Assembly (NCBI RefSeq): GCF_032335695.1
Contig: NZ_JACTOJ010000005.1
Span: 189,265-253,264, forward strand
DNA from: JACTOJ01 sp032335695
GTDB lineage: Bacteria > Bacillota > Clostridia > Clostridiales > Clostridiaceae
Length of the DNA stretch: 64,000 nucleotides
Reading direction: 5' to 3'
Part shown: piece after piece, positions 50,780-58,704 of the stretch
Layout of the letters: every line of letters begins with the position of its first letter
Numbering within the stretch: the first letter of the stretch is position 1
Notes under the pieces: generated by a model
Seen by the model: the letters and a program-made list of their open reading frames with translations, nothing else
Told to the model about the DNA's origin: nothing
The model's database searches: none
Made by a program: the position numbers and the translations under genes

Positions 50780-51079
50780 CTAATCCTTTTTAAATATAGT
50801 CGCAACTTTCATAGGTCTTATATCAATGTTTTCCCATACGTTACCCAAAACATAAGGCTCTATTTTAAACCATTCATCTATTTCATTTCTAGAAGTAAAT
50901 TCTACTATAAATACAGAGCCTATCATTTTTTCTTTATCATCCAAAATAGGTCCTCCATAAAGAGTTATTCCAGTGCTCGCCATTTTAGATGCTAATTTCA
51001 GATGTTCTTCTCTGGCTGCAAGTCTTCTATTTATAGCATCTTCGTCTTTATAGTCATACGCTGTTATTAAAAATTGCAT
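50780..51079 (-). CDS. YCII-domain protein
   Basis: 99 residues. It has the small ferredoxin-like YciI fold pattern: FLITAYDYKDEDAINRRLA, then REEHLKLASKMASTG, GGPILDDKEKMIGS and FVEFTSR-like VEFTSRNEIDEWF. Family members are dehydrochlorinase-like or of unknown role; the conserved His of REEH is present. SD AGAGGA lies about 9 nt before the ATG at 51079. It is 94 nt upstream of the ArsC-like gene; no terminator lies between them. Confidence 0.82.
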   Translation of the reverse strand: MQFLITAYDYKDEDAINRRLAAREEHLKLASKMASTGITLYGGPILDDKEKMIGSVFIVEFTSRNEIDEWFKIEPYVLGNVWENIDIRPMKVATIFKKD

Positions 51080-51195
51080 AAAAACACATCCTCTCAATGT
51101 TAAAGCATTTAAATTTATTATTTATAATAAATTGTATATCAATAAATCTAATAAGTAAATTATATCATTGCCTTTACATTCTATAATAAATTTGG

Positions 51196-51231
51196 AATAA
51201 AAAAAAGCAGTGACTAAAACAATCACTGCTT
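51196..51231 (-). terminator. Rho-independent terminator of the cheW-chemoreceptor unit
   Basis: AAGCAGTGA (51205-51213) and TCACTGCTT (51223-51231) form a 9-bp stem with a 9-nt loop, followed on the minus strand by a T-run. It is about 145 nt past the chemoreceptor stop; the sequence between holds nothing else recognisable. Confidence 0.85.
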
Positions 51232-51374
51232 CAAGTAGGGATGAGGTCTTAAAAATCTATACAAGTGAATAATATATATTATTTGTGACATTAACTTTAC
51301 AAAAGTTTGTACAAATCGTTAACAAAATATTTTCTTTTTTCATTTTCCAATATTACCCAGGAAATTGATATTAT

Positions 51375-52523
51375 TTATAACTTTTGAGCTATATTGTTCA
51401 GTTCTTCAGCAGCAGCTGTTATTTCTTCAATGCTAGCTGTTATTTCTTCTGTTGCAGATGCCTGCTCTTGGCTAGAAGAAAGTGAACTCATGCTTTTCTC
51501 ACTAACCTGTTCAACTTTAGCTTTTATATCCTGAGTAAGTTTGTTAATTTTAGGTACTGTACTCTTTGATTGATCTGATAATTTTCTTATTTCCTCTGCC
51601 ACAACTCCAAAACCTTTTCCAGCTTCACCTGCTCTAGCCGCTTCTATTGCAGCATTAAGTCCAAGCATTTTAGTTTCATCAGCTATATCTTTTATAAAAG
51701 CAGAAATTTCATTTATTTCTTCAGTTATGTTAGTAATAATTTTTATTTCTTTGTTCAATTCTTGTTCATTAACGTGTATTTGAGATGCAGAAGCTGCTAA
51801 CTCTTCAATAGCTGCCGCTATACCTGTAAGATTATTCTGCAAATTATTAGACATATCCCTTAAATTAGCCGCTAACTCTTTAGGTGTCATTATAGTTAAC
51901 GTAGCTACTACCTCTTCTGAATTTTCTTCATCAAATAAAGGATAGCTTACTTCGAATAAATCAACGCCATATACCGAGCTATCTAATTCTTCCATAATTA
52001 TTTTGCCAAAACTGATAGCTTTGCTTGCAATTGAACTTTCTTCCAGCCTATCTCCTTTATTTAAAGTTGCAATATCAAACTTTTTTGAAGCTTGTTTATA
52101 CAAAATACTATTTAAATCCGTTACAAACATAACTACACCCTCAGCAAACATCTTGGACATAATAGGCGCAAAGTCTGGAAAAGATTTTATAACAGGATGA
52201 ACTTTTGGAAATAGTATTGAAAACGCTCCCTTAACTTCATCATTCTCTGTAATTGGTATTGCTACAGTATTAAATCTACTTCCATAAAGCGATTTAGGTA
52301 TAGTTTGTTTTATAACTCTTTTTTCTCTCATAGCTTTTGCCGCTATACTGTCATTTTTGATTTTTTCATCAACACTAAAAATTTCTAACTCAAAAGAAGT
52401 GGAAGCCATCCTCCATTTAATTATATCTCCTTCTATGTACAAAAATAATACTCCGCCTGGTATACTTTCAATCTGCATTTCAGAAAAAATTTTTAAATAT
52501 TCTAATGCACTTATAGGAATCAT
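51375..52523 (-). CDS. Soluble methyl-accepting chemotaxis protein with duplicated sensory module
   Basis: 382 residues, no membrane span. The C-terminal signalling hairpin has its conserved tip in LGLNAAIEAARAGEAGKGFG and VVAEEIRKLSDQS, and ends in an acidic/alanine-rich helix. The N-terminal about 215 residues look like two copies of one module: DSIAAKAMREKRVIKQ...SLYGSRF in the first and SSIASKAISFGKIIME...SVYGVDLF in the second, both ending in a strand and PK. The ligand is unknown. Its start overlaps the cheW stop by 4 nt (ATGA), so receptor and adaptor are made together. No cheA, cheR or cheB is nearby. Confidence 0.85.
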   Translation of the reverse strand: MIPISALEYLKIFSEMQIESIPGGVLFLYIEGDIIKWRMASTSFELEIFSVDEKIKNDSIAAKAMREKRVIKQTIPKSLYGSRFNTVAIPITENDEVKGAFSILFPKVHPVIKSFPDFAPIMSKMFAEGVVMFVTDLNSILYKQASKKFDIATLNKGDRLEESSIASKAISFGKIIMEELDSSVYGVDLFEVSYPLFDEENSEEVVATLTIMTPKELAANLRDMSNNLQNNLTGIAAAIEELAASASQIHVNEQELNKEIKIITNITEEINEISAFIKDIADETKMLGLNAAIEAARAGEAGKGFGVVAEEIRKLSDQSKSTVPKINKLTQDIKAKVEQVSEKSMSSLSSSQEQASATEEITASIEEITAAAEELNNIAQKL

Positions 52524-52978
52524 TTGCTTATCTCCTTTTCCAAATTATATTTAAAGATTTCAGTTTTTAATTTAAGTATATTTAAAGCAATAATTATTCT
52601 TTGATTATTTATGATTACTCCTTCAATGCTGTTACCACTTATTGATGATATCTCATTAGGCAGATGCTCAATACTACTACTGTCAACTCTAATCACTTCT
52701 GATACATCATCTACTATGATACCTGCTTTTATTCCATCTAAGTCTAAAATTAAAAGTCTGCTGTCGGCTCCAAGTTTTCCCTTGTCCATATTAAATCTTT
52801 GTTTAAGATCAAATATTGGTATTATTTTTTCTCTTAAATTGATGACTCCTTGAACAAAACCTGGTACACCAGGTATAGGAGTTATTCTAGGAATTCTCAT
52901 AATTTCATGAGCATATGAAATATTAACTGCATACTCCTCAAGACCTAGATTAAAAACTATTAATTGATTTGAACTCAA
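52520..52978 (-). CDS. cheW: CheW-like chemotaxis adaptor
   Basis: 152 residues, one CheW domain: LIVFNLGLEEYAVNISYAHE, then PRITPIPGVPGFVQGVINLR and GIIVDDVSEVIRVD. CheW links receptors to the kinase CheA. The start is TTG with a GGAGGGAG SD. It forms a two-gene unit with the soluble receptor, preceded by its own promoter and followed by a terminator, separate from any main chemotaxis operon. Confidence 0.92.
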   Translation of the reverse strand: MSSNQLIVFNLGLEEYAVNISYAHEIMRIPRITPIPGVPGFVQGVINLREKIIPIFDLKQRFNMDKGKLGADSRLLILDLDGIKAGIIVDDVSEVIRVDSSSIEHLPNEISSISGNSIEGVIINNQRIIIALNILKLKTEIFKYNLEKEISK

Positions 52979-53321
52979 ATTTTATCAGCTCCCTCCTCAA
53001 TTGTTATATATAACATATTATTCATATATTTCCAAATGAAAATAAAATAAACTTTTGTATTTTGATATTTTATTCAAAATAATAGCGCGCACTTTTATTT
53101 ATCATCACATATAGTTATGATGCATAATGTTTAAGCATTTTTTATTATTTAATTAAATTATATATTAAACTTCATTAGTATATCACATTTCAATATTTAA
53201 TTAAAGGTTTTATTGTAAAACATTAAATTTTTTATCGAATTTTGTTAAAATATGGTGTATATTTGAATATTTAATAATTTTTATTAATTGGCAAAAAATA
53301 TTATTAAATTATTATTCAAAT
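52979..53321. other. AT-rich intergenic stretch between cheW and the hybrid kinase gene
   Basis: Apart from the cheW promoter at the left end, I see only AT-rich sequence, a short GCGCGC island near 53093, and no ORF, repeat or RNA signature. Confidence 0.6.
53007..53035 (-). promoter_or_regulatory. Probable promoter of cheW-chemoreceptor unit
   Basis: TTGGAA (53035-53030) and TATATA (53012-53007) are 17 nt apart on the minus strand, about 29 nt before the cheW start. I see no sigma-D motif. Confidence 0.5.
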
Positions 53322-53375
53322 ATAAAACAATAGCTGTTGCGTGTCTAACTTATAATATAGGCGTGCAACAGCTAT
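53322..53375 (-). terminator. Rho-independent terminator of the hybrid kinase gene
   Basis: ATAGCTGTTGC (53330-53340) and GCAACAGCTAT (53365-53375) make an 11-bp stem, followed on the minus strand by TGTTTTATATTT. It lies 14 nt past the stop. Confidence 0.8.
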
Positions 53376-53388
53376 ACACTAACAATTA

Positions 53389-54882
53389 TTAGTTTATGTA
53401 TGTTTTTAGCATTGCTTCTAATTTATTTATTTCTAATGGCTTTAGCAAGTAATCATTTATTCCAGATTTTTTCCAAGTTTCATTGTCATCAGTAAAAAAT
53501 TTTACTACCATGGCAATTATAGGAATGGTATTTATATCCTTACTTTTATTTAATCTTATTAATCTAGTTATTTCATAGCTATTTAGCGCAGACATCTCAA
53601 TATCCATTAATATCAAGTCAGGGACTTGTTCACAAATTTTATCCAAAATTTTTCTGCCATTATAGACCTTAATACAATTGTATCCCAAATTCTCCAGCAT
53701 AACTTCAGTTGCTTTCATGCTTATTGCATTGTTCTGCACTACCAAAACAGTTTTTTCCTTTTTATTTGCGGCATTAATATCATCACCAAAATTAGGATAT
53801 TCTGATGTGAATTCAAGCATTAAATTAAACTTACTTCCCATCCCTTGCTTACTTATACACCACATTTGTCCATTCATTGTTTTTATCATCTTCATTGATA
53901 AAAATAAACTTTTTTCTCTATATAACTTATTGTTTTCATCAATTCTTCCAAATATGCTTTTCTTTACTTCCTCACTGATTCCCTTGCCAGTATCCTCTAC
54001 CACAAATCTCAAATTAATTTTTGCTCCTAACCGTGAACCTGAATAAACTTTTAATATCACAGCCCCAGCATCGGTATATTTTACTGCGTTATCCAAAAGA
54101 TTATCTAATATTGTCCTAAGTTTCAACTCATCTCCAATAAGTTCATCGGGTATAGATGGGTCAATATGATAATAAAAAGATAAATTATTGCTACTGCACA
54201 TTCGCGTATATTTTTCTATTATGATTTTTAAAGTTTCTCTTATATTAAATCTGAAGTTATTTAGAAAAATATCCTCTTCATCATATATTGTTTCATATGG
54301 CTTAATATCAAGGCTATTTATCATTGTGGTCACTTGTTGTTTAATATTATTAACATGCTCCAGATACTGCTCACCAATTTGTGTTGTATCTAATATGTCG
54401 CATATATCTATTATTGAGCTAATAGGGTCTATTATTTTTTCTACACACTTCATTGATTTATTTTTTTGGTTACTTAATTTATCTTCTTTTAGCTTTGTTT
54501 CAGTGATATCAGTTATAATGCATGCATATATATCCGTTTTATCTGCTTTTATATTTATCATTTTAATTTTTACATAAAAAAAGGAGTTATTTTTTCTCTT
54601 GTGGACACTTTCAAATTCAACAGTATTTGAAGTAATTACCTTATATTTCCTATCAAAACACTCGGAAATATCCCGTTTTCTTAACTGGAAAATAGTCATA
54701 GATTTTAATTCTTCAATAGTGTATCCATAAGTTTTTTCTGCAAAGCGATTTCCGAAAATTATTTTCCCATTATGCGATAATATAAGAACTATTTCATTAG
54801 CATCATTAATTATTCTCATATATAGATCAATTATATTTTTTTCATCCACGTAATTGTTTCTTTTTAATAATAATGGGTTCAA
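53389..54882 (-). CDS. PAS-containing hybrid histidine kinase, catalytically degenerate
   Basis: 497 residues, cytosolic. A PAS domain (about 20-130) precedes a helical region where the H-box should be. There CVEKIIDPISSI (146-157) aligns with the usual SHEIRTPL..I, placing Glu148 where the phospho-His belongs. The ATPase domain keeps NLLDNAVKYT (261-270) and DTGKGI (297-302), but the G2 loop is REKSLFLSM (322-330) instead of a GLGL motif. The receiver domain (from about 377) keeps Asp427 and Lys481. Its acidic pair is replaced by QN (383-384), and the Thr/Ser switch by Val. It is probably a signalling scaffold or pseudokinase. The start is TTG with GGAGG upstream. Confidence 0.8.
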   Translation of the reverse strand: MNPLLLKRNNYVDEKNIIDLYMRIINDANEIVLILSHNGKIIFGNRFAEKTYGYTIEELKSMTIFQLRKRDISECFDRKYKVITSNTVEFESVHKRKNNSFFYVKIKMINIKADKTDIYACIITDITETKLKEDKLSNQKNKSMKCVEKIIDPISSIIDICDILDTTQIGEQYLEHVNNIKQQVTTMINSLDIKPYETIYDEEDIFLNNFRFNIRETLKIIIEKYTRMCSSNNLSFYYHIDPSIPDELIGDELKLRTILDNLLDNAVKYTDAGAVILKVYSGSRLGAKINLRFVVEDTGKGISEEVKKSIFGRIDENNKLYREKSLFLSMKMIKTMNGQMWCISKQGMGSKFNLMLEFTSEYPNFGDDINAANKKEKTVLVVQNNAISMKATEVMLENLGYNCIKVYNGRKILDKICEQVPDLILMDIEMSALNSYEITRLIRLNKSKDINTIPIIAMVVKFFTDDNETWKKSGINDYLLKPLEINKLEAMLKTYIN

Positions 54883-54929
54883 TGATTAATTCCTCCATTC
54901 TTGAAATTAAATAAAATCTTTTGTGCATA

Positions 54930-54959
54930 TTTGATGAATATCCTTATATATCCATCAAA
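54930..54959. promoter_or_regulatory. 30-bp imperfect palindrome upstream of the hybrid kinase gene
   Basis: TTTGATG (54930-54936) and CATCAAA (54953-54959) are perfect inverted arms, with ATAT/ATAT pairing inside after one mismatch. It lies about 50 nt upstream of the TTG start. It could be an operator or a 5'-UTR hairpin. Confidence 0.4.
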
Positions 54960-55320
54960 GTACATATTTAATTAAATAAAGAGTAAATCTTCTAGTTATA
55001 GACTAATCTCTATTAATTAACTGCTCAGATATCTTTATAAAAAATATCAGAAAATTTTCCACTTTGACTTTTGTATTAACTCATTATATGATTTATGAAA
55101 CAGAATAAATATTTTGTATGGTTTAAATTTAATATAAGCGTATAAAAACAAAAAATATAAAAATAGATATTACACTTTTTTGTTTAATATGATTTTTTTG
55201 TATATTATTTTACATATTTTTGAAATTTATTGTGTAATATTTGCATATTTTTCAATTTGTATTATAATTGAATTGTACAAAATATTTATAATGTATAATT
55301 ATTTTTAAGGGGATTTACAT
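54960..55320. other. AT-rich divergent region between hybrid kinase and recombinase genes
   Basis: Very AT-rich, with several TATAAT-like hexamers before the recombinase gene (for example near 55292-55302) but no convincing -35 at normal spacing. No ORF, no inverted repeats resembling recombination sites. Confidence 0.5.
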
Positions 55321-55920
55321 ATGAAAAGAAATGTTGAAACTAAAATAAAATATTTGACTCAAAAGGAAGCTTCTTCCTTATTTGATGCTATAAAAAATTC
55401 CAATTCCGTGCATTCACAAAGAGATCTGGCAATATTTAGGTTGACATACAGATGCGGTCTTAGAGCTTCAGAAATAGCGTTACTTATACGTGAGGATTAC
55501 AATATGGAAAAGGGTGAAATATATTGTAAGAGGCTTAAGGGGAGCAAAAACAACACCTTGAGGCTAGATAGAAATACGAAAAATGCGTTAGATTTACATA
55601 TTGCCAATAATAATATCTCTTCAGATTCTAGCACGCTTTTTACAAGTCAAAAGAACAATCCAATTTCTAGACAAACACTAGATTATCTTATGAAGAAATA
55701 TTGTTCTATCGCTGGAATCGAAGACAAGTCCAAGCATCATTTTCATGCATTAAAGCATACCACTGCTGTTCACCTAGCTGAATGTGATATGGATATCAAA
55801 GAACTTCAATGGTGGTTGGGGCATAAATCCGTTTCAAATACAGAAATATACTTTCAGTTCACAACAAAGCAGCAGGATAGAATGTACAAAAAACTAGAAG
55901 GAAAAACGGAATTAGTTTAA
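55321..55920 (+). CDS. Tyrosine recombinase, catalytic domain only
   Basis: 199 residues, about the size of FimB/FimE and shorter than XerC (about 300), with no N-terminal core-binding domain. Catalytic residues: Arg in YRCGLRASEIALL, then HFHALKHTTAVHLAE where Lys stands in place of the second Arg of the usual HxLRH, His in WWLGHKSVSNTEIYF, and the nucleophile Tyr in that segment. HxLKH variants exist among phage and Gram-positive integrases, so it may be active. No adjacent phage genes or obvious att sites are visible. SD AAGGGG, ATG. It has its own terminator. Confidence 0.82.
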   Translation: MKRNVETKIKYLTQKEASSLFDAIKNSNSVHSQRDLAIFRLTYRCGLRASEIALLIREDYNMEKGEIYCKRLKGSKNNTLRLDRNTKNALDLHIANNNISSDSSTLFTSQKNNPISRQTLDYLMKKYCSIAGIEDKSKHHFHALKHTTAVHLAECDMDIKELQWWLGHKSVSNTEIYFQFTTKQQDRMYKKLEGKTELV

Positions 55921-55937
55921 TTAATTTTAAATTATAG

Positions 55938-55987
55938 AAAACCCTCTAACTGACAATTAAGAATTTGTTATCTAGAGGGCTTTTTAT
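55938..55987 (+). terminator. Rho-independent terminator of the recombinase gene
   Basis: CCCTCTA (55942-55948) and TAGAGGG (55973-55979), with inner ACAA/TTGT pairing, are followed by CTTTTTAT. It starts about 20 nt past the stop. Confidence 0.8.
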
Positions 55988-56078
55988 CTATTAAAGCATA
56001 ATATTTATAACTTATTATATATCAACAAGATAAGGCTAATAATTATCAAATCATTTTATAAATACTATCATGTCCATA

Positions 56079-56411
56079 TTAAACTGCACCAGGCGCTGGT
56101 TGATCTACTCCAGCAATATGATGCCTATGGCCATAATCTTCAGTGGTATAAAAATCATAATAATGTACATGCATACCATTTCCCACCTGAATTGCCGGTC
56201 CAGAATATGCTCTATAATAATGATTATGTCCATTTTCAAATAAAACAAATCCTTCAGTTAAATGCACATGTGAACCATTTTCCGTTGGCTCAGGTGGAAA
56301 TGTTACGTCTAAGCATTGGTGTACATGCCCCATTGCAATTGAAGTGTAATCAATTGAACCATGATTATGATTTGGAACAAATTCCTTTACGAAATCATCT
56401 TTACTTACCAT
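56079..56411 (-). CDS. YmaF family histidine-rich protein
   Basis: 110 residues with 16 histidines arranged as repeated HxH units: PNHNHGS, GHVHQC, GSHVHLTEG, GHNHYYRAYSG, GMHVHYYDFY and YGHRHHIAG. This is the YmaF pattern, of unknown function; such spacing suggests metal binding. No signal peptide is evident. The SD (GGGGGT) is 12 nt from the ATG, rather distant. It stands alone between the recombinase and dedA genes, with about 100-150 nt on each side. Confidence 0.8.
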   Translation of the reverse strand: MVSKDDFVKEFVPNHNHGSIDYTSIAMGHVHQCLDVTFPPEPTENGSHVHLTEGFVLFENGHNHYYRAYSGPAIQVGNGMHVHYYDFYTTEDYGHRHHIAGVDQPAPGAV

Positions 56412-56512
56412 ACTTGAAAATTTACCCCCGATAATTAAAACCTATTCAAACCTATTTTATGTAATTTACCCTATATTAGTTACTATTTTAACTAATTAAA
56501 AAATTTATCAAT

Positions 56513-57142
56513 TTAACTATTGACCCTATCAATACTATTTTTTCTTTTTTTAATAAGCACATAAGCTATTACTACAAGAATTATTACTATAATAGCATAA
56601 TCTGCAATATGAAGCACAGAACGAATTTTACTCCAGTTTTCTCCCATCATGAAACCTGCATAACCAAGCAATATGCTCCAAATTAATGAACCTAAAAAGG
56701 TATAAAGCACAAACTTTTTAAAGCTCATTTTACTTATTCTAGCTGGTAATGAAATAAATGTTCTTATAATCGGAAGTAATCTTGAAAAAAATGCTATCTT
56801 ATCACCATATTTATTGAAATATCTATAGCTCATTTCAATATGAGCTTTTGATAATCTTAATTTTTCTGCATATTTGTCAACTAATATTCGTCCTCCTTTA
56901 GCCCCTATACAATACATTATAATGGATCCAAAGGTTCCGCCTAATGTCCCAACAAATATAACTAAAGCAAGATTTAGCTTTTCGCCATTATAAGCAGATG
57001 AAGCTAGATATCCGCCAAAGGGCAATATGGCTTCACTTGGAATGGGTATGCATGCACTTTCTAGCCACATAAGAGTAAATACCCCAAGATATCCTAACTT
57101 TGACAATACTAAAATAGCCCAATTTACTATAAATTCTACCAA
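56513..57142 (-). CDS. DedA family membrane protein
   Basis: About 209 residues with four to five hydrophobic spans. The family signatures are ESACIPIPSEAILPFGGYLA, then GGTFGSIIMYCIGAKGG and FFSRLLPIIRTFISLPARI. DedA proteins include flippases that recycle undecaprenyl phosphate (UptA type) and act in envelope homeostasis and antimicrobial-peptide resistance. The GTG at 57151 is inside the SD (GAGGGTG); a TTG 6 nt past it at 57142 is the likelier start. It lies 17 nt behind the ABC permease in the same operon. Confidence 0.88.
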   Translation of the reverse strand: MVEFIVNWAILVLSKLGYLGVFTLMWLESACIPIPSEAILPFGGYLASSAYNGEKLNLALVIFVGTLGGTFGSIIMYCIGAKGGRILVDKYAEKLRLSKAHIEMSYRYFNKYGDKIAFFSRLLPIIRTFISLPARISKMSFKKFVLYTFLGSLIWSILLGYAGFMMGENWSKIRSVLHIADYAIIVIILVVIAYVLIKKRKNSIDRVNS

Positions 57143-57159
57143 TCGTATCACCCTCTTTA

Positions 57160-57903
57160 TTAAAATTCTTTTTTATCAAACAAATAAAATCCTAGAGTAA
57201 AAAATATTATTCCGTATGCTATAAGCATAAATAATAAATTTATATGGGCTAAAACCTTTACTCCACCTGATGACCATTGAGTATACCAGTTTAAATAAGA
57301 TGTAAAAATTGCGCTATTAACTCCCTTAATAAATATGGCAAGTATTCTAAGCAGCATAAAGAATAGGATACAACTAATTAATGCTCCGCTACTGCTCTTA
57401 AAAAATTGAACCATGAAGGAAGCGAATGTTATTACAACTAATGCAGGTACTATATCTAATGCATAACTCAGAAAAATATTTAACAAATTGCCTACACTGA
57501 ACTTAAATATGAATGCTGCTAACAATGTGGTAAGCATGATCACAAATAAATTTAAAGCTGAATATATAGCAATTGCAGCATTTTTAGAAATAAACACCTT
57601 TAATCTGTTAATAGGTCTAGTAAGTACTAATTTTATTGTTCGCTCAGAGACTTCACCTGAAAAAGTCTCTGCTGCAGACATGAAGATAAACAAAGGGAGA
57701 AATACATTAGTAATACTACTTAAAATAATCAAAGGAAAACTTTCAGCAGCCAATGATATGAACACTAATTTTGACTGTATTGAAGAGATAAAAAAAGCAG
57801 ATAAGAAACTTATCAAAACCATAGCAATTAAAAATGCTATAGTTTTCTTTTTGAAAAAAAGTTTTTGAATTTCATTAATAGTATTAGCGACCAAGTTATT
57901 CAT
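57160..57903 (-). CDS. ABC-2 type transporter permease
   Basis: 247 residues with six hydrophobic spans, for example IAFLIAMVLISFLSAFF, IILSSITNVFLPLFIFMSA and ALVVITFASFMVQFF. The loop GEVSERTIKLVLTRPINR is typical of ABC-2 permeases of the BcrB/NatB kind. It pairs with the ATP-binding subunit, whose end overlaps its start by 8 nt. AAGGAGG lies 5 nt before the ATG at 57903; the longer frame is not used. The substrate is not predictable; neighbours suggest a peptide or envelope-acting compound. Confidence 0.87.
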   Translation of the reverse strand: MNNLVANTINEIQKLFFKKKTIAFLIAMVLISFLSAFFISSIQSKLVFISLAAESFPLIILSSITNVFLPLFIFMSAAETFSGEVSERTIKLVLTRPINRLKVFISKNAAIAIYSALNLFVIMLTTLLAAFIFKFSVGNLLNIFLSYALDIVPALVVITFASFMVQFFKSSSGALISCILFFMLLRILAIFIKGVNSAIFTSYLNWYTQWSSGGVKVLAHINLLFMLIAYGIIFFTLGFYLFDKKEF

Positions 57904-58627
57904 TTTTACCTCCTTTTTTAACTTCATGCATATAAAAATCCTCTAAGTTAATATATTTTTCTTTTATAACTTTTATAGCTACTCCATTGTTAATTAATTC
58001 TCCATTATGAATTATAGCAACTTTATCGCACATAAGCTCTATTTCATGAACTAAATGACTTGAAATAAAAAATGTCATATTTTCTTCTTTTGCTAGTTCT
58101 ATTATCATATTTCTCATTTGAACCGTTCCTTCTATATCAAGCCCGTTTGTAGGTTCATCTAATATTACTAAACTTGGTTTTGATAAAAGTGCCATAGCCA
58201 AAGATAACCTTTGTTTCATTCCTAATGAGAACTTGGAGACCTTGTCATTTTTATATTCTTCGAGTCCCACAATTTTTAAAGCATTATCTATATCAGCTTC
58301 CTCTATATTAGTATAGAACCTAGAAGCTATTTTTAAATTGTTGTAGGCTGACATATATTCGTAGGCATCCGCCGTTTCAATTATCGCTCCAACTCCTTTT
58401 AATGCATCTTCAAACTGGTTTTTTATGTCTACTCCCATTATTTTAATCTCTCCACTTTCAAAAGTGTTTAGTCCAGTAATTGATTTCATTACAGTTGTCT
58501 TTCCAGCTCCATTAGGACCAAGAAACCCGAATATTTCTCCCTTTACCACTTCAAAAGTAATATTTTTTACTCCTCTACCATTATCATAGAGCTTGGTTAA
58601 ACCATTTACCTCTAAAACCTTCTCCAT
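57896..58627 (-). CDS. ABC transporter ATP-binding protein
   Basis: 243 residues. Walker A GFLGPNGAGKTTVMKSI, signature KFSLGMKQRLSLAMALL, Walker B SLVILDEPTNGLD and the H-loop in FFISSHLVHEIE are complete. It resembles BcrA-type exporters for bacitracin and lantibiotics. AAAGGAGAG is 4 nt before the ATG at 58627, so the longer frame to 58684 is not used. A stable 13-bp stem-loop precedes it. It is coupled to the permease gene. Confidence 0.92.
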   Translation of the reverse strand: MEKVLEVNGLTKLYDNGRGVKNITFEVVKGEIFGFLGPNGAGKTTVMKSITGLNTFESGEIKIMGVDIKNQFEDALKGVGAIIETADAYEYMSAYNNLKIASRFYTNIEEADIDNALKIVGLEEYKNDKVSKFSLGMKQRLSLAMALLSKPSLVILDEPTNGLDIEGTVQMRNMIIELAKEENMTFFISSHLVHEIELMCDKVAIIHNGELINNGVAIKVIKEKYINLEDFYMHEVKKGGKNE

Positions 58628-58654
58628 TTTTCTCTCCTTTAACCAGAAATAATG

Positions 58655-58691
58655 TGAGAGACTGAGTATCATAATTTCACCCAATCTCTCA
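58655..58691 (-). promoter_or_regulatory. Stem-loop upstream of the ABC transporter genes
   Basis: On the mRNA, TGAGAGATTGGGT (58691-58679) pairs fully with ACTCAGTCTCTCA (58667-58655) over 13 pairs including two G-U, with an 11-nt loop. No U-run follows. It lies between the exported-protein gene and the ABC ATPase gene and may tune their relative expression or mark a processing site. Confidence 0.5.
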
Positions 58692-58704
58692 TATTTACTT
58701 GAAA

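Noticed and set aside
54883..55987. Invertible element around the recombinase gene
   Set aside because: I looked for matching inverted repeats on both sides of the gene and found only the terminator stem and the kinase-side palindrome, which do not match each other.
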